Positions 1 to 8,045 of a DNA stretch of 10,370 nt are shown here, piece after piece. The translations under genes and the position numbers were made by a program. The notes under the pieces were generated by a model, which had not been told where the DNA came from, searched no databases, and worked only from the letters and a program-made list of their open reading frames with translations. This DNA is from Candidatus Zixiibacteriota bacterium (lineage in GTDB: Bacteria > Zixibacteria > MSB-5A5 > GN15 > JAAZOE01), in assembly GCA_030588275.1 (NCBI GenBank), contig JAUUYJ010000068.1:1-10370 (forward strand), given 5' to 3'. The first letter of the stretch is position 1. Each line of letters starts with the position of its first letter.

Positions 1-1022
1 ATCGTCCCATTTTGCCACAACCGGTAACTAACCGGGCTGGTCTCAATCGCCGGGAAATCGACATTTGTCATATTGGAGGTAACGTCGATTGGTGTCAGCC
101 AACCCAACTTATATTTGCTCCAGCAGATTAATTGCGATGGCGTTTTCGAATCGCCATTCATACTCCCAAACCCCATTAAGGCCCAGTTGCCAACGCCAGA
201 TGAAGAATAGTCGGTATCGTACATGTCCGGCAGGCCAAGAACATGTCCGAACTCGTGGCAAAAGACACCTATCGGTTCCAATTCATCGTACGACTCTTCC
301 TGCTCGGTCGAATAGGCTCCGGCCCAAACTCCATCAACATTTATTCCAGTGTAAATCGCCCATTGATGCGGCCAAATATCGCAAGCGGTGCCGAATGAAT
401 CGGAGCCTCGGCCAGCATGTATGATAAAAATAGCATCAATTATGTTATCGCCATCATTGTCATACAATGAGAAATCAACATCAGTATCGGCCGCCAAAAC
501 AGCCTCTTCGGCCAGTTTTTGCGAATTGTTAGGGTAGTACCCCATCCCATAAGTTCCATCACAGTAATTGGTATAATATTCGAAAGGATGTTCAGCCCGA
601 TACCAACCGTGCACTTCTCCCTCAATAACAAAATCCCCATACGAGTTCTCGATATAATACTCTTTCATCGACCCGGTCGGGTTAATACCGTCAGAGAGAA
701 GAATTGAGTCAAAATCGGCAGGAGTTCCGGCTACCGACCCGCCGGAGTAAACCTTATTGGGAAAATCGATCAGAAGTATTATTACCCGATACGGGTCTTC
801 ATGTGTACCCCTGAGGTCAACACTCCCTTTAGCCGCATTAATTACAGGCTGATCTACCCCTCTTGATTTGGCATCCTGCATCATTTCAACGAACTGAACA
901 AAGCGTCCCTCATCCTTTAGGCGTTGCAAAACTTCTTCCGAGGGAGGACTGGCGACAAGAGTTGAAGTCAAAAAAAATAGAAAAATGGTGGCGATGATGA
1001 CCGAGATGGATATCCTTTTCAT
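1..1022 (-). CDS. Secreted M6-family zinc metalloprotease, C-terminus cut off by window edge
   Basis: The frame is open from the ATG at 1022 to the window edge (340 codons), so only the N-terminal part is visible. Residues 1-24 look like a Sec signal peptide: MKR, a hydrophobic core, then a cleavage region near LVAS. The peptidase domain begins near residue 79 with VIILLIDFPNK. The zinc motif HEFGHVLGLPD is at residues 256-266: two His ligands, the catalytic Glu and a downstream Asp, as in immune-inhibitor-A-type M6 peptidases. An NWALMGFGS segment near 279-287 matches the Met-containing turn region. The protein aligns almost without gaps to the neighbouring full-length paralog at 1275-4802, including PTGSMKE, YPNNSQ and the CWSKYKLGWL block. 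The start is supported by GGAG five bases upstream. Family knowledge suggests an exported protease of extracellular proteins. The missing part probably resembles the paralog's accessory domains, but that cannot be seen. Confidence 0.93.
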   Translation of the reverse strand, partial: MKRISISVIIATIFLFFLTSTLVASPPSEEVLQRLKDEGRFVQFVEMMQDAKSRGVDQPVINAAKGSVDLRGTHEDPYRVIILLIDFPNKVYSGGSVAGTPADFDSILLSDGINPTGSMKEYYIENSYGDFVIEGEVHGWYRAEHPFEYYTNYCDGTYGMGYYPNNSQKLAEEAVLAADTDVDFSLYDNDGDNIIDAIFIIHAGRGSDSFGTACDIWPHQWAIYTGINVDGVWAGAYSTEQEESYDELEPIGVFCHEFGHVLGLPDMYDTDYSSSGVGNWALMGFGSMNGDSKTPSQLICWSKYKLGWLTPIDVTSNMTNVDFPAIETSPVSYRLWQNGT

Positions 1023-1077
1023 TACGGCTCCATATTCCGAGGATCAAATATGCAAACAGTATTCAGGCAGACAATTT

Positions 1078-1105
1078 AATATACTCTTTTATCAATATCT
1101 GTCAA
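1078..1105 (-). promoter_or_regulatory. Sigma70-type promoter of the truncated M6 protease gene
   Basis: On the minus strand TTGACA (1105-1100) is followed by a 16-base spacer and TATATT (1083-1078). The predicted start of transcription is near 1071, giving a leader of about 50 bases before the ATG at 1022. The same hexamers and spacer occur at the same distance upstream of the paralog (4858-4885). That conservation is the strongest support. Confidence 0.72.
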
Positions 1106-1235
1106 TCGAGATATCTGATATGTAGTTCTTTCTTTTATTAAGGAGCCTTATACAACTCACATAATACAGAAATCTACATCTTGACGTCGTTTGAAATATT
1201 CCTCAGAATCAGAGTCGGCCACTAATGCCGAATTG

Positions 1236-1263
1236 AAAAAGGCGGAGGGGGGGGTCCCCCCCC
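1236..1263 (-). terminator. G8/C8 hairpin terminator after the full-length M6 gene
   Basis: Eight G, one T and eight C (1247-1263) form a perfect palindrome that begins 11 bases past the TAA of the 1275-4802 gene. On the minus strand the hairpin is followed by TCCGCC and then five T (1240-1236). It therefore looks like an intrinsic terminator with a short gap before the U-tract. The other strand has no T-run after the hairpin, so it should act only on the minus strand. The rest of 1106-1235 shows no gene. Confidence 0.6.
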
Positions 1264-1274
1264 GACAAAAACTA

Positions 1275-4200
1275 TTATGAACAACCGACCATTGGTGCAT
1301 CGCCAGATTTAAAGACAAAATTAATCAAATAGACGGCATCACCAACGTTGGTCAAACAATCGGCATTAGCATCCCCCGCCTTCAACGGTTCCGGTGCATC
1401 ACCCGACTTAAAGACATAGTTGATCAGAAATACCGCATCACCAACATTAGCCGCTCCATCACTATTGGCATCACCCGGCACAAAGCCAGCCATTTCAAAA
1501 ACGGCTGAGGATTCAAGTTGTCCGCCAAACTGATCGGCGGCGACAACCTTCCAGTAGTAACCATAGCCCTCCGCCAACGGAACTGCCAGCGTGTGACTGG
1601 TATCACTTAAGGATCCAATAACAAGCGGGTCGGAGAATGAGAGTGCGGTATCAATCATAAGCGTATAGCTGATGGTATCAAAAAGATCACCGGCAAACGA
1701 TTTCCCCCAATGCAAAGTCGGTTGCATAGTTTCTAACAAGATTCCATCTGCTGGCAACAATAGGTCAAAAGCGGTAGGAAGATCGTTTACCGCATTGACC
1801 CAGAAAAGAGCGGAATCAGACCACGCACCATACTCATAGCTATCGAAACTGCGCATGCGCCAGTAATAGACCTGATCGTCCGATAAGGAAACATCAACTG
1901 TCCAGGAGGTTGTCCCGACCCCATCAGAGACTCCACTTACCTGAGTAACAAGATTGGTTAATTGGTCATCATCAAACAGCTCGAAGCTGTATGTCATTGT
2001 ACCACCATCACTATTAAAAGCGTTATCCCCGGTCAATTCCGGTGTGTCGGTAACCAACCCTGCTAATCCATCAGGAACCAATCCACCCGGAATCCCAGGA
2101 AGCGAATTCATGTTGAATTGATCGGACATCCAGTTGGACCATTGCAAACCATTATTAACACGAACCCGGTAAAAATAGGACTGCCCGTCACCGAGGGTCG
2201 AACCAAAATACTCAAGAGTGGTCTCCGACCCGGAACCGGGCGAATAATTCCACATCTCCGCCACCGACCAGTCGTTGTCAGTACCAACCTGAATCTGGTA
2301 ATTGACTTGCGGTGCCGCCCCTTCGTCATAGTATGACCACGAAATATCTGGTGTGTGATCAATCAAATTTAAGGCATATCCGGGGCCGACCGAAACATCG
2401 GTCACTTCCGGGAAACCGCTGGCGGCAGTAACTCCAAAGAAGTTCAGAATCCGGTCCATTATCTCACCCTGCCTTGCAAACCGGACCGGATCATTTGAGA
2501 CCGCCTCAAATCCAAAGCTGAAGAAAACCATTTTGTAAGCTCCGGAATATGAAACGGCTCCCAAATAAGATGTATTGAAATATAAAATTTCCGGGACACC
2601 GCCATTTATCGTATCAATCCGATCCGGACCGGATTGATTGCTGGCTCCACCGTAACCGGAAATCGCCAACGAATCGCCAAAGCCAGCAAAGACCTGACTT
2701 CCCGGATCAACCACAAGAAGTGGAATCATTCCGGTCATTAAGTACTCGGAATGAAGATAGTCAGACAAAAAAGTCGGATCAAACGTATCCAACTGCCCCG
2801 CTATCCCCTGCCCGGTTAAAAATAAATTCCCACCGGCATCCATATAGTTCTGCATCGCGGTTATATCGCCCGCTGTCAGAGGACTGGGTCGGTCATCGCC
2901 AGTAAACCAAACAACTACATCATATGGAGACAAATCACTTATTGACGGTGAACCGCTTTGTGCTTTATTCCAGAGGTCGGATGGAATCCGCTTTTCATAC
3001 CAGACATTTTTGTAATACGATTCGAGATTATCATTATTATCATCATCCACCAGAAGTATCGGTGAACTGCCAACATTCTGTTCAATCGGCAGAACGATAA
3101 CAAACTGCCCGCCATCGGAAGATATTTCGAGGAAAAATGAATCAATACGAGCAACATAGTTCACAGGGACTTCAAAAACCAATGGAGAACCACTGTTATT
3201 AGCCGAACCACCCGACGGAATTGTCCCCAACGAGATGTTGGAGGTTGTTATATTTATCGTTCCGTCATCAATTGATAAGGACAGGTCGGCTGATGTGGCA
3301 TCCTTCCATTCGTTTGAGAAAGAGCAGGTCAACTCAATCGATTCTCCCGCCTCCAGTATCCCATCACCATCCCCGCCGGTAACATCGGAGAAGGTATAAC
3401 TATCCATTGTTATAAATGGTCGTGACCAATTAATATCAAGGTCAACCGTCATAGTTGTGTTAGATGTCGGAATATTCCAAACTGCTACCTGCGTTTGGAA
3501 ATTAGTATAGTCACGCGAACCGGGGTTGGTCTTATCATTAAAATTCGGGCTATACCCGGAGTTAGGAAAGGCATCCTGGCCATCTCCGCTATTTTGATCA
3601 TTTTGCAAATGAAAATCTCCATCCGCCTGTTCCAGCATAACCAGCGGATGCCAATCATTCGTGTTTCCACTAACAGCATCGTCAATATGCCAGATCAACA
3701 AACCATCACCGGGGAGATAAGTATCAAACCCAATCCTCTGACGATTCGCCACCATAAAGTACTGATTCCCGATAGTACCGTTGCGCCACAGTCGATAACT
3801 GACCGGGTTATCTTCGATAGAGAGCAAATCAACATCGGTCATGTTTGAGGTCACATTGATCGGGTTCAACCAACCCAATTTATATTTGCTCCAACAAATA
3901 AATTGCGAAGGAGTTTGTGAATTTCCGTTAGAACTACCTCCTGCCATCACCGCCCATTTACCACACCCCCTCGAGGAATAATCGGTGTCATACAGATCGG
4001 GCAAACCCAATACATGGCCAAATTCATGACAGAACACACCAATCGGAATCAACCCACCGGGGTTGGGAGTTTCTTCAGGTTCAATAGAATAAGTGGTTAC
4101 CCGAACACCATCAACAATAGTTCCGGTTCCAGGCAACTGCCACTTATGCGAATGAATTTCGCAATCATTGCCGGTCTCTTCTCGACCGGTGCCAGCATGG

Positions 4201-4802
4201 ACGACAAAGATGCCATCGACATAGCCATTACCATCATTATCATATTTGGTAAAATCAATATCCGGATTGGCCGCAATTACCGCTTCCTGAACCAACCGTT
4301 GAGAATTATTAGGATATGGTCCGGTTCCATGCGATCCGTCGCAAAAGTTGGTATAATATTCATAATCATTAGCCGCCGTATACCATCCAGCCACATCCCC
4401 TTCCAAAACAAAATTCCCATAAGAATTCTCTATGTAGAACTCTTTCATCGAACCGGTCGGATTGAGATTATCTGAAAACAGCAACGAATCAAAATCGGCC
4501 GTCGATCCAGCCGTCCATCCACTCGTATAAAGTTTGTTGGGAAAATCAATCAGCAAAACCAGCACTTTGAAAGTCTCATCAGGCGAGCTTTTAAAACTGG
4601 CACGCCCCTTGCCATCGTCAGAAACGGCAGAATTAACCCCACGAGCTCGGGCCTCCCGCATAGATTCGACAAACTGTTCAAATCGTCCTTCATCCTTGAG
4701 GAGTTGAATAACCTCTTCCGATGCCGGGCGCGCAAGAATAGCTGAAGTTAGTGAGAGAAGAAAAATGGCGGTGAGGAAGATCGAAATTGTTTTGCTGTGC
4801 AT
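1275..4802 (-). CDS. Large secreted M6-family zinc metalloprotease with dockerin-like C-terminus
   Basis: This is a complete protein of 1175 residues, predicted to be exported and to cleave proteins outside the cell. Residues 1-24 form a signal peptide (LLSLTSAILA before RPAS), followed by a short propeptide-like stretch. The M6 peptidase domain covers about 79-455, with the zinc site HEFGHVLGLPD at 259-269 and GKWAVMAGG at 281-289 as the Met-turn region. About 465-575 looks like a beta-rich domain. About 580-790, starting at PILLVDDDNND, resembles a glutamine-amidotransferase-like alpha/beta fold (DVVVWFTGDD, GGNLFLTGQG). Three fibronectin-III-like stretches follow near 800-900, 905-1003 and 1008-1104. 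Two dockerin-like calcium-loop repeats end the protein (GDANSDG at 1110 and GDANADC at 1143). GGAG sits five bases before the ATG. Substrate is unknown. The peptidase call is firm; the middle domain boundaries are estimates. Confidence 0.95.
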   Translation of the reverse strand: MHSKTISIFLTAIFLLSLTSAILARPASEEVIQLLKDEGRFEQFVESMREARARGVNSAVSDDGKGRASFKSSPDETFKVLVLLIDFPNKLYTSGWTAGSTADFDSLLFSDNLNPTGSMKEFYIENSYGNFVLEGDVAGWYTAANDYEYYTNFCDGSHGTGPYPNNSQRLVQEAVIAANPDIDFTKYDNDGNGYVDGIFVVHAGTGREETGNDCEIHSHKWQLPGTGTIVDGVRVTTYSIEPEETPNPGGLIPIGVFCHEFGHVLGLPDLYDTDYSSRGCGKWAVMAGGSSNGNSQTPSQFICWSKYKLGWLNPINVTSNMTDVDLLSIEDNPVSYRLWRNGTIGNQYFMVANRQRIGFDTYLPGDGLLIWHIDDAVSGNTNDWHPLVMLEQADGDFHLQNDQNSGDGQDAFPNSGYSPNFNDKTNPGSRDYTNFQTQVAVWNIPTSNTTMTVDLDINWSRPFITMDSYTFSDVTGGDGDGILEAGESIELTCSFSNEWKDATSADLSLSIDDGTINITTSNISLGTIPSGGSANNSGSPLVFEVPVNYVARIDSFFLEISSDGGQFVIVLPIEQNVGSSPILLVDDDNNDNLESYYKNVWYEKRIPSDLWNKAQSGSPSISDLSPYDVVVWFTGDDRPSPLTAGDITAMQNYMDAGGNLFLTGQGIAGQLDTFDPTFLSDYLHSEYLMTGMIPLLVVDPGSQVFAGFGDSLAISGYGGASNQSGPDRIDTINGGVPEILYFNTSYLGAVSYSGAYKMVFFSFGFEAVSNDPVRFARQGEIMDRILNFFGVTAASGFPEVTDVSVGPGYALNLIDHTPDISWSYYDEGAAPQVNYQIQVGTDNDWSVAEMWNYSPGSGSETTLEYFGSTLGDGQSYFYRVRVNNGLQWSNWMSDQFNMNSLPGIPGGLVPDGLAGLVTDTPELTGDNAFNSDGGTMTYSFELFDDDQLTNLVTQVSGVSDGVGTTSWTVDVSLSDDQVYYWRMRSFDSYEYGAWSDSALFWVNAVNDLPTAFDLLLPADGILLETMQPTLHWGKSFAGDLFDTISYTLMIDTALSFSDPLVIGSLSDTSHTLAVPLAEGYGYYWKVVAADQFGGQLESSAVFEMAGFVPGDANSDGAANVGDAVFLINYVFKSGDAPEPLKAGDANADCLTNVGDAVYLINFVFKSGDAPMVGCS

Positions 4803-4857
4803 TGCGACTCCATGTTTTTAAAGTCAGATATGTAAATAAATTTCTGGCAGACATTTA

Positions 4858-4885
4858 AATATAATCTTTTGTCTATTTATGTCAA
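4858..4885 (-). promoter_or_regulatory. Sigma70-type promoter of the full-length M6 protease gene
   Basis: TTGACA (4885-4880), a 16-base spacer and TATATT (4863-4858) lie on the minus strand, placing the predicted transcript start near 4851, about 50 bases before the ATG. The hexamers are consensus or near it and match the paralog's promoter exactly. The shared element TGTCTGCC (4853-4846) spans the predicted start in both genes and could be an operator or simply part of the duplicated leader. No clear terminator for the upstream nucleosidase gene was found between 4886 and 4969. Confidence 0.75.
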
Positions 4886-4969
4886 CCATGTTATCTGCTG
4901 GGTGGTTCCCCGGTAATTAATTAGATTACAACAACCAATACGCGACTGATATACTCTCCATTACTCATT

Positions 4970-5686
4970 TCAGATCGGTAGCAATGATCGACTCGAAATA
5001 AAATTCCGAATCAGGGCAAAGGTATTAATTGGTGCCATCTCAAGCGCCTTACTAAAATGCTCGGTCGCCTTCTCATCAGCATCATCTGAGATCGTGCGAA
5101 GAATTAAGAAAGGCTTGCGGTTCATATGGCACACCTGAGCCACCGCCGCCCCCTCCATTTCGATTGCAACCGCTCCTAATTCACGCTGTAACCACGAAAT
5201 CGTTTTTCGGTCTGAGATAAACCGATCACCGGAAACAATTGTGCCAACCACTAATTGAGGCCGGTCCGGCTTGTTCTTAAAAACTTCGTCGTATGAATCG
5301 GTCACCGCCTTCAATAACCCCGCGTCAACCTCAATCATGCGCCCGACATCAGGAACATCACCAACCCGACGGCCAAAGACAGACAGATCGACATCGTACT
5401 GAACCAGATAATTAGCCGCCACGATATCCCCACTCTGTAAGTAAGGCACAACGGTTCCGGCCAGGCCGGTTAAAATTATTTTATCGACATCATATCGATC
5501 AATTAATATCTGTGTTGAAACGGCACCATTAACCTTACCGTTCCCACATTGCGTCAGGACAACTTCGGACCCATCGATAACGCCACGATGAAACTCTGCC
5601 CCGGCATAAGTCTTTGTCTCGGTTATATCGGCGTACGATTTATAAAGACTGATCTCCTCAGCCATAGCACCCATCAAGCCGATCAT
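4970..5686 (-). CDS. mtnN: 5'-methylthioadenosine/S-adenosylhomocysteine nucleosidase
   Basis: This 238-residue cytoplasmic enzyme hydrolyses the N-glycosidic bond of SAH and methylthioadenosine, releasing adenine. With SAH the other product is S-ribosylhomocysteine, the LuxS substrate. It matches the Pfs/MTAN family along its whole length. The N-terminal MIGLMGAMAEE carries Glu11, equivalent to E. coli Glu12. VSGDRFI at 152-158 supplies the Phe that stacks on adenine. IEMEGA at 175-180 supplies the substrate Glu178. ISDDAD at 199-204 supplies the catalytic Asp201. The frame is open back to 5719, but the ATG at 5686 gives the family's normal N-terminus, overlaps the luxS stop as ATGA and has AGGGG eight bases upstream, so it is preferred. 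The overlap implies translational coupling with luxS. Confidence 0.95.
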   Translation of the reverse strand: MIGLMGAMAEEISLYKSYADITETKTYAGAEFHRGVIDGSEVVLTQCGNGKVNGAVSTQILIDRYDVDKIILTGLAGTVVPYLQSGDIVAANYLVQYDVDLSVFGRRVGDVPDVGRMIEVDAGLLKAVTDSYDEVFKNKPDRPQLVVGTIVSGDRFISDRKTISWLQRELGAVAIEMEGAAVAQVCHMNRKPFLILRTISDDADEKATEHFSKALEMAPINTFALIRNFISSRSLLPI

Positions 5687-6126
5687 CTGAGCAACCCCTG
5701 CAGAACTTCTAAGGCGCATGCCTGGGCTGATGGGAAATCATGGTCCTTCCAATTACCACACTCTTTGGCCGAGAGTCCGGGAACATCGCCAATCGTCATT
5801 TTGCCAATCTTTTCGAGAGATGCAACCCGCGCGGATTTCACCTCATTAGCCGACTTATCCCCAAAGCAGGTCAGATAAAAACCGGTCCGGCAACCCATTG
5901 GCGAGATATCAATAATCTTATCCAGATAATCGCGCATCAAAAAACCCAGACAATGTTCGAGGGTATGAATCGTCCCGGTTGGGATCGCTTTGTTGTTCGG
6001 TTTTACAAACCGAAGATCAAACTTGGAAACGACATCCCCAATCGGTCCGGCCAGTTGACCAGCCGGCCGAATTTGTGGAGCCGACATCACGGTATGATCT
6101 ATCTTAAATGATTCGACTTTAGCCAT
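5683..6126 (-). CDS. luxS: S-ribosylhomocysteine lyase LuxS (AI-2 synthase)
   Basis: LuxS cleaves S-ribosylhomocysteine to homocysteine and DPD, the precursor of the AI-2 signal. The 147-residue protein is slightly shorter than common LuxS proteins (about 155-170) but keeps all key residues. These are the N-terminal KVESFKIDH with His11, Arg39 in FDLRF, zinc ligands His54 and His58 with catalytic Glu57 in HTLEH, catalytic Cys79 in SPMGCRTGFY, and the third zinc ligand Cys123 in KECGNWKDH. Its TGA overlaps the nucleosidase ATG, and the methyltransferase lies 48 bases upstream. No strong Shine-Dalgarno sequence is visible before its ATG. It may serve SAH recycling, signalling or both. No AI-2 receptor or transporter is in the window, so a signalling role cannot be inferred from context. 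Confidence 0.96.
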   Translation of the reverse strand: MAKVESFKIDHTVMSAPQIRPAGQLAGPIGDVVSKFDLRFVKPNNKAIPTGTIHTLEHCLGFLMRDYLDKIIDISPMGCRTGFYLTCFGDKSANEVKSARVASLEKIGKMTIGDVPGLSAKECGNWKDHDFPSAQACALEVLQGLLR

Positions 6127-6174
6127 ACTATCTAATCGGCTAAAACCGGTAATTCTATTACTAAAAGGATTAGA

Positions 6175-6915
6175 CTATTTGGTCAGAACCACGACCATAT
6201 TGCCAGATTCGGCAGTAAACTTGTCGGTCAAAGAAAGATCAGAAAAAATCTCAATCTCTGAAAAGCGGCCTAACTTGGAAGCAACCGTCATGACCTCTTC
6301 GTTGATTGGCAGTATCTCATTGGATATAAAACGATGTTTAACCTCCCCCATCTCATGCTCAATAATCATCAAATTCAACCGCGTAATCTGCTCTTCAAAA
6401 TCAAAAAAGCGAACAAAGGTCAGATTCCGATCGCTGGAAACCTTGATTACCCTTTGGCCACCACGCCGGAATTTTGCAAAATTCATCAACTGAATGATCG
6501 CCTTGCCACCCGGCTTCAAGACTCGATTGAAAGATTTTAAGGCCAGAGATAACCTCTCCCCGGTCTCAACTCCAACCAGAGAGTTGGCCATGCAAAACAG
6601 GCCATCGAATTTATCGTCCCAATCATGCGGCATTGATTCGTAGAACTCCTTGATGAATTCTATCTCCTGCCCCTCCTTGAGGGAGTTGGCCCGGGCCAGT
6701 TCAAGCATTTTTTCGGAGGCATCAAGGCCAATAATATCAATTCCCAGTCTGGATAAAATAATGGAATGAACTCCACTACCGCACCCGGCATCAAGGGCTG
6801 TTTTAAAATCAAATTTCTTGACTATATTTTTGAACAGGCCAAAGTCGTTAATCAACCGATTTGAAAAACCGGTCATTCGATCATAATACTCAGCTATATC
6901 AGAAAAAGTTGTCAT
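6175..6915 (-). CDS. Class I SAM-dependent methyltransferase, substrate unknown
   Basis: This 246-residue soluble protein has the Rossmann-like methyltransferase fold. Motif I is ALDAGCGSGVHS (residues 40-51), the SAM-ribose acidic residue is Asp65 in IIGLDAS, the motif IV region is DGLFCMANS (104-112), and LKPGG (133-137) precedes the next strand. The C-terminal third is less conserved and may determine the acceptor. The N-terminal FSDIAEYYDRM is typical of small-molecule methyltransferases of the Methyltransf_11/25 type, but nothing in the sequence identifies the substrate. The gene starts three bases after the polyferredoxin stop and lies 48 bases before luxS. It is therefore probably cotranscribed with the genes that remove its product SAH. 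A strong ribosome site is not visible, which fits translational coupling to the upstream gene. Confidence 0.88.
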   Translation of the reverse strand: MTTFSDIAEYYDRMTGFSNRLINDFGLFKNIVKKFDFKTALDAGCGSGVHSIILSRLGIDIIGLDASEKMLELARANSLKEGQEIEFIKEFYESMPHDWDDKFDGLFCMANSLVGVETGERLSLALKSFNRVLKPGGKAIIQLMNFAKFRRGGQRVIKVSSDRNLTFVRFFDFEEQITRLNLMIIEHEMGEVKHRFISNEILPINEEVMTVASKLGRFSEIEIFSDLSLTDKFTAESGNMVVVLTK

Positions 6916-6918
6916 AGT

Positions 6919-7989
6919 TTATCTACCGGGATGACCATATCCCCTCCCCATTTTCATTTGTTCAGAATGATGCCGATATTCTTCGGTCGTTATCGAATTT
7001 TGCCATGGACCGGTCAGCTTGAAAAGAGTCAACCCGCCCCAGAAAAGTATAACCACCGCCCAGACCCAAACTTTGGGAGAAATCTTTTTCTTCATCGGTG
7101 CGACAAACAGCTCCAACGAACCTTCCTCCGGACAAACATCAATACAGTCCAGACAGCCGGAGCACTCATCCGATACAACCGTTTTTATTTGATCAACTTT
7201 GATAAATGACGGACAAGCTTTGGCACACTCACCGCAGGAGATACAAATATCCTCGTTCCGCTTAATCTTCCCAATCCCAAGAAGCGATGTCAAGCCCAAC
7301 AACGCACCATAAGGGCACAGATACCGACACCAGAAGCCACGTAGAATGATAGAACCGGCAAACAGCCCAACCATAATCCAAAGCCCCATCGCATCCATGT
7401 CGGTGAAAAAATGGAGCATTTTAATATCGGCCACCTTGTTATACGGCGACTCGATAAAGACCCGAATATCCATATCTGACATTGACCAAAAAACGGCATA
7501 GGCAAAAAACAGCAGGATAATATATTTCAAACTCCGAAACGGATAATCAAGCCAAACCGGAAGCTTCATCCGCAATCCGGTAACCTTATCGTTCAGGTCA
7601 GCGATCATCTCCGAGATAAACCCAACCGGACAGACCCAACTACAAAACGATTTCTTAAACAGAAAAGCACCGGCAATGATTACCAAAAGGATTATCAAAG
7701 AGGCTGGATGGATCGTGTTAATTGAGCCTGAAATAAACCAGTCGCGTAAAGAGATCAACCCCGATATCGGCAAGAACCCTTCAACCCCCGGAGGTCGTAC
7801 CGGTACCGGCCCGATGGCAGATGGCGTTTCGATGTAATTTATGAAGCGGTAAAACTCGTACCCAATCCAAAGGAGCATCGCCGAAGAAAAAACCTGTGCC
7901 CAAAATCTGAATTTACGACTGGAAAACTTGGCTGGCGGCTTACCAGCTTCCGCCTCATGTTGACCTGTATCTGCAGAAAATATATTCAT
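6919..7989 (-). CDS. Membrane polyferredoxin, NapH/NosR/CcoG-type 4Fe-4S protein
   Basis: This 356-residue inner-membrane electron carrier has about five hydrophobic segments, near residues 31-50, 97-113, 154-169, 203-218 and 305-322. Two membrane-proximal CxxxCP motifs (CSWVCP at 116-121 and CRYLCP at 221-226) are the signature of the NapH/NosR C-terminal family. Two classic 4Fe-4S motifs follow, CxxCxxCxxxCP at 249-260 and 276-287. A short hydrophilic tail rich in His, Gly and Arg ends the protein. Such proteins usually pass electrons between the quinone pool or cytoplasmic donors and periplasmic or membrane reductases, but no partner reductase is present, so its role is unknown. The ATG at 7989 is preferred over the GTG at 7992 because GAGGT lies six bases before it. 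An FNR-like box 57 bases upstream suggests redox control. CcoG is less likely because the gene is not near cytochrome oxidase genes. Confidence 0.9.
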   Translation of the reverse strand: MNIFSADTGQHEAEAGKPPAKFSSRKFRFWAQVFSSAMLLWIGYEFYRFINYIETPSAIGPVPVRPPGVEGFLPISGLISLRDWFISGSINTIHPASLIILLVIIAGAFLFKKSFCSWVCPVGFISEMIADLNDKVTGLRMKLPVWLDYPFRSLKYIILLFFAYAVFWSMSDMDIRVFIESPYNKVADIKMLHFFTDMDAMGLWIMVGLFAGSIILRGFWCRYLCPYGALLGLTSLLGIGKIKRNEDICISCGECAKACPSFIKVDQIKTVVSDECSGCLDCIDVCPEEGSLELFVAPMKKKISPKVWVWAVVILFWGGLTLFKLTGPWQNSITTEEYRHHSEQMKMGRGYGHPGR

Positions 7990-8014
7990 CACTTAACCTC
8001 GTTTCGTCTTTCAA

Positions 8015-8032
8015 CGATAAGATACATTATCG
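8015..8032. promoter_or_regulatory. Inverted repeat in the polyferredoxin leader, possible operator
   Basis: CGATAA and TTATCG form a perfect six-base dyad around a six-base centre, lying between the FNR-like box and the gene. On the minus strand it contains two possible -10 hexamers, GATAAT and TATCTT. It could be an operator overlapping the promoter or a weak RNA hairpin in the leader. Only the symmetry is directly seen. Confidence 0.35.
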
Positions 8033-8045
8033 CATTTTAAACGGA

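Noticed and set aside
440..640. Short minus-strand frame of 66 codons suggesting a frameshift in the left-edge protease
   Set aside because: Translating the reverse complement from the ATG at 1022 gives one uninterrupted frame to the window edge that aligns with the paralog. The short frame is out of phase with it.
4014..4475. Open frame of 153 codons on the plus strand
   Set aside because: It lies entirely inside the M6 protease gene, has no recognisable motif or ribosome site, and is explained as the antisense shadow of a strongly supported coding frame.
5740..6111. Open frame of 123 codons on the plus strand
   Set aside because: It is antisense to luxS, whose active-site residues are all intact on the minus strand.
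6919..7989. Naming the polyferredoxin napH, nosR or ccoG
   Set aside because: It shares the family motifs, but no nitrate, nitrous oxide or cytochrome oxidase genes are nearby, so a specific name would be unsupported.
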